DNA of 64,000 nucleotides from Macrostomum hystrix (lineage: Eukaryota > Platyhelminthes > Macrostomidae). Of the stretch, positions 40,410-64,000 are shown piece after piece (position 1 is the first letter of the stretch; every line of letters starts with the position of its first letter). The translations under genes were made by a program, and so were the position numbers. The stretch covers positions 25,085,001 through 25,149,000 of the forward strand of contig CATNEN010000038.1 in NCBI GenBank assembly GCA_950097015.1. The letters run 5' to 3'. The notes under the pieces are model-generated. The model searched no databases. It was not told the origin of the DNA and saw nothing but the letters and a program-made list of their open reading frames with translations.

Positions 40410-41175
40410 CATGTCTCATCTCTCTGGTGTCTCATCTCTCTGGTGTCTTATCTCTCTGGTGTCTTATCTCTCTGGTGTCTCATCTCTCTGGTGTCTCATC
40501 TCTCTGGTGTCTCATCTCTCTGGTGTCTCATCTCTCTGGTGTCTTATCTCTCTGGTGTCTTATCTCTCTGGTGTCTCATCTCTCTGGTGTCTCATCTCTC
40601 TGGTGTCTCATCTCTCTGGTGTCTCATCTCTCTGGTGTCTTATCTCTCTGGTGTCTTATCTCTCTGGTGTCTCATCTCTCTGGTGTCTCATCTCTCTGGT
40701 ATCTCATCTCTCACCTGTCTCATCTCTCTGGTATCTCATCTCTCACCTGTCTCATCTCTCTGGTATCTCATCTCTCACCTGTCTCATCTTTCCCCCGTCT
40801 TATCTCTACCGTATCTCATCTCTCCCCCGTCTTATCTCTACCGTATCTCATCTCTCCCCCGTCTCATCTCTCCCCCGTCTCATCTCTCCCCCGTCTCATC
40901 TCTCCCCCGTCTCATCTCTCCCGAGTCTCATCTCTCCCGAGTTTCATATTCCCCCGTCTCATCTCTACCGTATCTCATCTCTCCCCCGTCTCCTCTCTCC
41001 CCCGTCTCATCTCTCCCCCGTCTCATCTCTCCCGAGTCTCATATCTCCCGAGTTTCATATTTCCCCCGTCTTATCTCTCCCGAGTCTCATCTCTTCCGTG
41101 TCTCATTTCTCCTATGTCTTATCTCTCCCTTGTCTCATCTCTCCCCTGTATTATCTCCCCTATGTCAAATTTTCC
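40410..41175. repeat. 16-bp pyrimidine-rich minisatellite, about 47 copies
   Basis: Unit tctctggtgtctcatc, 16 bp, drifting to tctcccccgtctcatc in the second half. All three plus frames stay open because stops are absent from the unit, not because of coding. It is related to the array at 44935-45480. Confidence 0.93.
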
Positions 41176-41889
41176 ATATGATCTCAGCTTTCACTGCCCG
41201 ATCTTTTCTCTGCCTTATCCCTCGCCTCTTTCCTCTGTTCTCTTTTAAACAGTCTATAAGCTGTCTATTTCTTAAAACGTTTTTTAACGATGATCCATCG
41301 ATGCATAAAGTCCGTGCCCTGGTCTGGACGTGTGATTTCATTCTAGTTAAAAAATCGACTCTAGCGCATGATATATTTCACAGTAAATGTTTTTTTACAA
41401 TCATCGAAAACGGAAGCTCGCTGAAGTGTCTATTTTTGTAAAAAAATAAAACCGACGATGTTGGAAGCCTATTATTCTGTCTGTTGAAACACTGCTTGCT
41501 TGTGTCATCAACTTCACTTTTTATAGATTAAAAAAAAACATTTGAAATTCAAACAATTTCATATGAAATTTACAGTATTTTGATATATTGATCTCTATTT
41601 ACAGTAACTTTCTAATCTCTTGTTAAACTGATGCGATTCTAGCATAATTAAAGTGCATTCGTATAGTATCTGCGTGACTTATGTAGCTAGATAAATTTTT
41701 TGTTATAAAAAACTTTCATGTGTTTCAAGGCTTGTGAATTTTGTTTGACAAAGTTTACAAGCTTCAAAGACTATGAGACATGAAAGGCCAAGATCACTAA
41801 TAGCATATTTATCGGCTCTGGAACTCAGTTTTTGAGCAGTATTTTACGGAGTTAAGCTATTACCTAACTCAATGATGAAGAATATAATG
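41176..41889. other. AT-rich spacer
   Basis: Nothing recognised. Confidence 0.4.
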
Positions 41890-43405
41890 ATTGACTTACT
41901 GAATGATCAAAGATGCAATTACTCACATACTGAGCTGAATGATCATAAACACAATGACTCACGCACTGAATGATCATAAACACAATGAATCACGCACTGA
42001 ATGATCATAAACACAATGACTCACGCACTGGATGATCATAAACACAATGAATCACGCACTGAATGATCATAAACACAATGAATCACGCACTGAATGATCA
42101 TAAACACAATGAATCACGCACTGGATGATCATAAACACAATGACTCACCTACTGAGCTGAATGATCATAAACACAATGACTCACGCACTGAATGTTCATA
42201 AACACAATGACTCACCTACTGAGCTGAATGATCATAAACACAATGAATCACGCACTGGATGATCATAAACACAATGACTCACGCACTGAATGTTCATAAA
42301 CACAATGACTCACCTACTGAGCTGAATGATCATAAACACAATGAATCACGCACTGGATGATCATAAACACAATGACTCACCTACTGAGCTGAATGATCAT
42401 AAACACAATGAATCACGCACTGGATGATCATAAACACAATGACTCACGCACTGAATGTTCATAAACACAATGACTCACCTACTGAGCTGAATGATCATAA
42501 ACACAATGAATCACGCACTGAATGTTCATAAACACAATGACTCACCTACTGAGCTGAATGATCATAAACACAATGAATCACGCACTGGATGATCATAAAC
42601 ACAATGACTCACCTACTGAGCTGAATGATCATAAACACAATGACTCACGCACTGAATGTTCATAAACACAATGACTCACCTACTGAGCTGAATGATCATA
42701 AACACAATGAATCACGCACTGGATGATCATAAACACAATGACTCACCTACTGAGCTGAATGATCATAAACACAATGAATCACGCACTGGATGATCATAAA
42801 CACAATGACTCACGCACTGAATGTTCATAAACACAATGACTCACCTACTGAGCTGAATGATCATAAACACAATGAATCACGCACTGAATGTTCATAAACA
42901 CAATGACTCACCTACTGAGCTGAATGATCATAAACACAATGAATCACGCACTGGATGATCATAAACACAATGACTCACCTACTGAGCTGAATGATCATAA
43001 ACACAATGACTCACGCACTGAATGTTCATAAACACAATGACTCACCTACTGAGCTGAATGATCATAAACACAATGAATCACGCACTGGATGATCATAAAC
43101 ACAATGACTCACCTACTGAGCTGAATGATCATAAACACAATGAATCACGCACTGAATGATCATAAACACAATGACTCACGCACTGAATGTTCATAAACAC
43201 AATGACTCACGCACTGGATGATCATAAACACAATGACTCACGCACTGAATGATCATAAACACAATGACTCACGCACTGGATGATCATAAACACAATGACT
43301 CACGCACTGGATGATCATAAACACAATGACTCACGCACTGAATTATCATAAACACAATGACTCACGCACTGAATGATCATAAACACAATGACTCACGCAC
43401 TAACT
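41890..43405. repeat. 31/36-bp minisatellite, about 46 copies
   Basis: Two unit types: a 31-bp form with gactcacgcactgaatgatc and ataaacacaat, and a 36-bp form with cacctactgagctgaatgat. They follow one another in recurring patterns of about 100 and 230 bp in the middle, while the edges are simple 31-bp repeats, so the middle was amplified as a higher-order block. Confidence 0.94.
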
Positions 43406-44077
43406 CATTATCAGTAGTATATAGTGGCGACACACCCTACGGTGGTCTTGTAGAAAACCAAACAGAAAGTCTTTGTCATCTAGTTGATGTGCTAATACTT
43501 CACACGAATTGGGCCAAACTATAAAGCAACAAAGTTTATTTGAATTACGACAGTTTTTAAGCAATAAAAAATACAATTTCTGCTGAAACATTTACACAAT
43601 TTATAAAATAGTTTCTTGGTGGCTTCTATGTGCATATTATGCTTTTAGACGCATTGGTATTCATTATCAACAATTATGTTAGCACTAAACACCAGTTAAA
43701 TTTGAACATTATACAGATTTGTTCAGCATTGCGCACAGCTACAATTGTATTTTACTTCTGTAAAGAAGCACTGGTGAAGGAAAGACACGCGTTGCGTGGA
43801 GATCAACCGTATATGAAATGGCAGTAAAACACAGTTTGAATTGGTCTTTTGAGCTAATATCGCATACTGAATGGCAGTGTTATTGGCACCTGATCAATAC
43901 TTTAGTTGGTACTATTGAGACTTGTTTACCACAGACAATTATTTATTAATTTCATAGCATATAACACGAGCTGAATATCACAAAATACGATTGTCTTCAG
44001 TAAGCATATAGTGACTAAATTAATAAAAACATTTTTTGAAAAAGCAACCGATTTCCACATCTAGCTTTGAAGGAGAT
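43406..44077. other. AT-rich intergenic DNA
   Basis: No convincing gene. Short frames have no domains. Confidence 0.4.
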
Positions 44078-44384
44078 GATTCTGCCTCGTTTACCAATGT
44101 CCCTAAGCTCGATTCCGCGGCTAGGCTACATTAAATTGGGGGCTTGTCAAGCAATTGACGCCCTTGAGGGCCAACCTCAAAGTTAAAGTGAGAGTTCGCA
44201 CTGCCTGACGATGAGAAAGTCGGAGCAGATGTACATAACTGTGTAAGCGAGTGCCAGTGTACAGTATCTGTGTGCGTCTATGTTCAGGAGTCAAGCGAAA
44301 TGGGCAGAATTGCCTGGTCGCTGGCTGCGGGTCTAGTGTCACCAAATGATGTGCCATTGCCCACTGCCCCCCTGCAATTAATAA
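44078..44384 (+). repeat. SINE family A, degraded head
   Basis: gctcgattccgcggctaggc, ctgcctgacgatgagaaagt, and gatgtgccattgcccactgc are present; the A-box part is disrupted. Confidence 0.75.
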
Positions 44385-44402
44385 TAAATCTTTGATTTTT
44401 CA

Positions 44403-44470
44403 AAGCCTAGTGGTTAGATCGTCGGACTAATTGAGGGTGGGTGTGGCGTCCCCACGGTTCATGGACTGAT
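44403..44470 (+). repeat. SINE family B, internally deleted
   Basis: The head aagcctagtggttagatcgtcggact joins directly to attgagggtgggtgtggcgt and the conserved end; the middle 130 bp are missing. Confidence 0.6.
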
Positions 44471-44607
44471 CTGGGACAGGTGTAATCAAATTTAGTTGTT
44501 AATAATGAATTACACAATTATGACCTATTTTCGGTTATTTTCCTTTTGATTTTCTGTTTTAGATTTTTACACAAATTCCACTAGTTCTACTATAAGTAGC
44601 TGATTTA

Positions 44608-61672
<17,065 letters not shown>

Positions 61673-62717
61673 CTGAAAAATTGTTTCTGTTTAATTATTG
61701 CTTTGCATTATAATTTTGCTCGAAGTAAGAAACTAAAATTATCGCAGCATGTTATCATTAAAAGCCCTTTACCTTGCTTTTAAATTCGTTAAAACACATA
61801 TACTGTACAGGCATCGACGAGTTTATGCTGTTTTATTCCGACGTCAAATTATGTTTATGAAGTCAAGCGTCGTTGAAAAAAAATACTTAGAAATTCACAG
61901 GTAAAAAGGAAAAATAATATCAAGTTTTTGCAGAAAGACAATGTCTATATGAGTTACGTTTTATAATGGTGTGAAGCGCTCATTTTCCGGCACTACGGAT
62001 AAATGCGGTGTTATGACATGTTGCCATGAAGTTATAACTCATAAAACAATACGAATTAGAAAAAAACTATAAAGAAAACATCTGATCTACTTCTAATAGA
62101 AAAAATATAAGTGAAAGTATCTTAGTGAAAAAATTACTAAAAGTGAAAAATCTACATGAAAAAGCTACGCAGAATGTCTACAGTGTTTTATATGCTAAAA
62201 GCTACTTGCATAGCTAACAACTGTGCTAAAAAAAATTATTTTTTTTTCTTCAAACACTTGTTGCAACTGTAATTTAATACTTTTTGTTTTTTTACACTTG
62301 TTCTTTGCAATGCCCATTTGATAATTTACTTTTGGTTTTTGCATGCTAAGTGAGATGTTCATTCAAGCGATCTGAGACTGAATAGAAAAATTACTGTACT
62401 GTTAGTCAATGGCAAACCTAACAGCTTTTTGTGCACGGTGAAGATGGCGCCACAGCAGTCTCAATAGTGAGATTAAGAGTCGCAAATGGTTGTCCAAGAG
62501 TCACGACACGACTTTTGAGGTACATGCTGATCGAATCGGCTTGGAAGAGAATCGCTGCATGTCACTAGTCATAGGATTAACACCTTAGTACTCACTATCA
62601 GACTAGTTAGCCATAGCCGCTGTATAGTATAGTATAGTATAGTATATATCTTTAGCCAGTTCATTTAAGTATGGAGCTTTATGGTGTCCATTAGCGTCCG
62701 TACAAGGAAAACCGTTC
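61673..62717. other. unc-13 upstream intron or 5' region
   Basis: AT-rich, no exon recognised. tatagtatagtatagtatag near 62628-62648 is a short pentamer repeat. Confidence 0.4.
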
Positions 62718-62780
62718 GCAGGCTTTTCCACGGTTTTTCCACGGAATTTCCGTGTCCAACTTTAATCCAGCCAATGAGAG
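62718..62780 (-). promoter_or_regulatory. CCAAT-containing element shared with the RBX1 upstream region
   Basis: On the minus strand ctctcattggctggattaaa and attccgtggaaaaaccgtgg align with 28437-28499. Located about 1.05 kb upstream of the unc-13 ATG in gene orientation. It may mark an unc-13 promoter. Confidence 0.4.
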
Positions 62781-63304
62781 AGCCTCGTCCAATAATCGCT
62801 GATTAGCTTGAAGGGTCCAAATCTGCCATAAATACGCGACACCTCGGCATCTTACCTCGGACCCGACTTGTGTGCATATCATCTCATCGCCAGCGCCTGT
62901 GCTTAAAAAAACTCAGCAAGGACTGGAAGGTTACTGTTCGATAAGAGTCTCATTGTAGATATGCCTGGACTCAGTAACTCTCTTTGAGAGCAGGAAGGCT
63001 TCTGACTTGAGTAATTATAACATCATAGGATCTCTCTTGGACAAGAGTATCCTAACAATTTGACAAGAGACCTATTTCCGTTGAGCCCGTATTAGTAATT
63101 GAAATTACTTGACAAGTCTCACTTAGCAAGCAAAAATAATTGCTTTTTTTGGGCTAAGGTCATTAATTTCAACAACGGAACCGCTTATTACAGTTTCTTC
63201 ATGCTATTTAAAGCAAAATGTCCTGTGATTGATATTCACAACATTTAATTTACTATACGTATTATGAACGTTACTTTTATCACATGCCCTAAGTGTAGGG
63301 GTGT
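62781..63304. other. Upstream flank
   Basis: No gene recognised before the terminal array. Confidence 0.35.
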
Positions 63305-64000
63305 AGCCATTCCCACGCTCCCGTTGATGGCGCCCAATTCCCAAGCTCCCATTCATGGCGTCTAATTCCCACGCTCCCGTTGATGGCGCCCAATTCCCTA
63401 GCTCTCGTTGATGGCGTCTAATTCCAAAACTCCCGTTGATGGCGCCCAATTCCCAATTCCCAAGCTTCTTTTGACGGCGCCCAATTCCCAAGCTCCCGTT
63501 GATAGCGCCCGATTCCCAAGCTCCCGTTGATAGCGCCCAATTCCCAAGCTCCCGTTGATGGCGCCCAATTCCCGATTCCCAAGCTTCTTTTGACGGCGCC
63601 CAATTCCCAAGCTCCCGTTGATAGCGCCCAATTCCCAAGCTCCCGTTGATAGCGCCCAATTCCCAAGCTCACGTTGATAGCGCCCAATTCCCAAGCTCCC
63701 GTTGATAGCGCCCAATTCCCAAGCTCCCGTTGATAGCGCCCAATTCCCAAGCTCCCGTTGATAGCGCCCAATTCCCAATTCCCAAGCTTCTTTTGACGGC
63801 GCCCAATTCCCAAGCTTCTTTTGACGGCGCCCAATTCCCAAGCTCCCGTTGATGGCGTCTAATTCCCAAGCTCCCGTCGATGGCGCTTCAGTCCCAAGCT
63901 CCCGTTGATGGCGCTTAAGTCCCAAGCTCCCGTTGATGGCGCCCAATTCCCACGCTCCGTTGATGGCGTCTAATTCCCACGCTCTCGGTGATAGCGCCCA
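63305..64000. repeat. 28-bp minisatellite running off the window, about 25 copies
   Basis: Unit attcccaagctcccgttgat plus ggcgccca, 28 bp; variants have a duplicated attccc and a cttcttttgac block. Minus-strand open frames of up to 182 codons are by-products. The array continues past the end of the window. Confidence 0.93.

Noticed and set aside
40326-41441. Three overlapping plus-strand frames of 260-371 codons
   Set aside because: All three frames of the same strand are open in a 16-bp pyrimidine-rich array, which excludes normal coding constraint.
41890-43405. CRISPR-like array of regular repeats
   Set aside because: Units follow each other without unique spacers, and the DNA is eukaryotic; it is a minisatellite.

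Overview
This is metazoan nuclear DNA. Genes are split by GT-AG introns, the encoded proteins include the synaptic protein UNC-13, and the spaces between exons are filled with tRNA-derived SINEs, small inverted-repeat transposons, one full-length LINE and an extreme density of minisatellites. By my coordinates about 14 kb, roughly a fifth of the window, lies in tandem arrays with units of 16 to 58 bp. Nothing in the sequence names the species. A repeat-rich invertebrate bilaterian, for example a flatworm or other lophotrochozoan, is an inference.

Layout. 0-5 kb: a possible LamG-type exon (-), a perfect 203-bp tandem duplication, a SINE, a 30-bp array, and a 36-bp array fused to a copied 3' end of the SLC35E3 gene. 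5-8.3 kb: a SINE and a 29-bp array made almost entirely of RNA polymerase III B-box-like motifs. 8.3-14.3 kb: two more blocks of the 36-bp array flanking SLC35E3 (-) and mitochondrial ribosomal protein mL53 (-). 15.1-21.6 kb: a G-rich 33-bp array enclosed by inverted repeats, then a kelch-repeat gene (-) whose introns hold two further arrays. 23.5-24.5 kb: two adjacent short inverted-repeat transposons. 25-33 kb: FMC1 (+), RBX1 (+) and a ZIP-family zinc transporter (+). 33-37 kb: five arrays and SINEs. 38.4-39.5 kb: an intronless divergent seven-transmembrane receptor (+). 40.4-43.4 kb: two large arrays. 44.6-61.7 kb: the unc-13 gene (-). 61.7-64 kb: its upstream region, ending in a 28-bp array that runs off the window.

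unc-13 is the best-resolved gene. I could join fifteen exons with matching splice phases from a start-proximal exon through C1, C2B, the MUN domain and C2C to the stop codon. One C2B exon exists in two versions of exactly 128 bp. This length makes inclusion of both, or of neither, a frameshift, so it is very probably a mutually exclusive pair. A 6.05-kb LINE with both ORFs intact sits antisense in one unc-13 intron. It landed inside a pre-existing SINE, leaving an 11-bp target-site duplication.

The genes are unrelated housekeeping and neuronal genes and do not form a pathway. FMC1 (ATP-synthase assembly) and mL53 are mitochondrial, RBX1 is the cullin-ligase RING subunit, SLC35E3 and ZIP are transporters. 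What links the region is its repeat biology: arrays repeatedly arise next to or from gene parts. Examples are the FMC1 stop-codon region amplified in its own 3' end and the SLC35E3 tail copied with its array.
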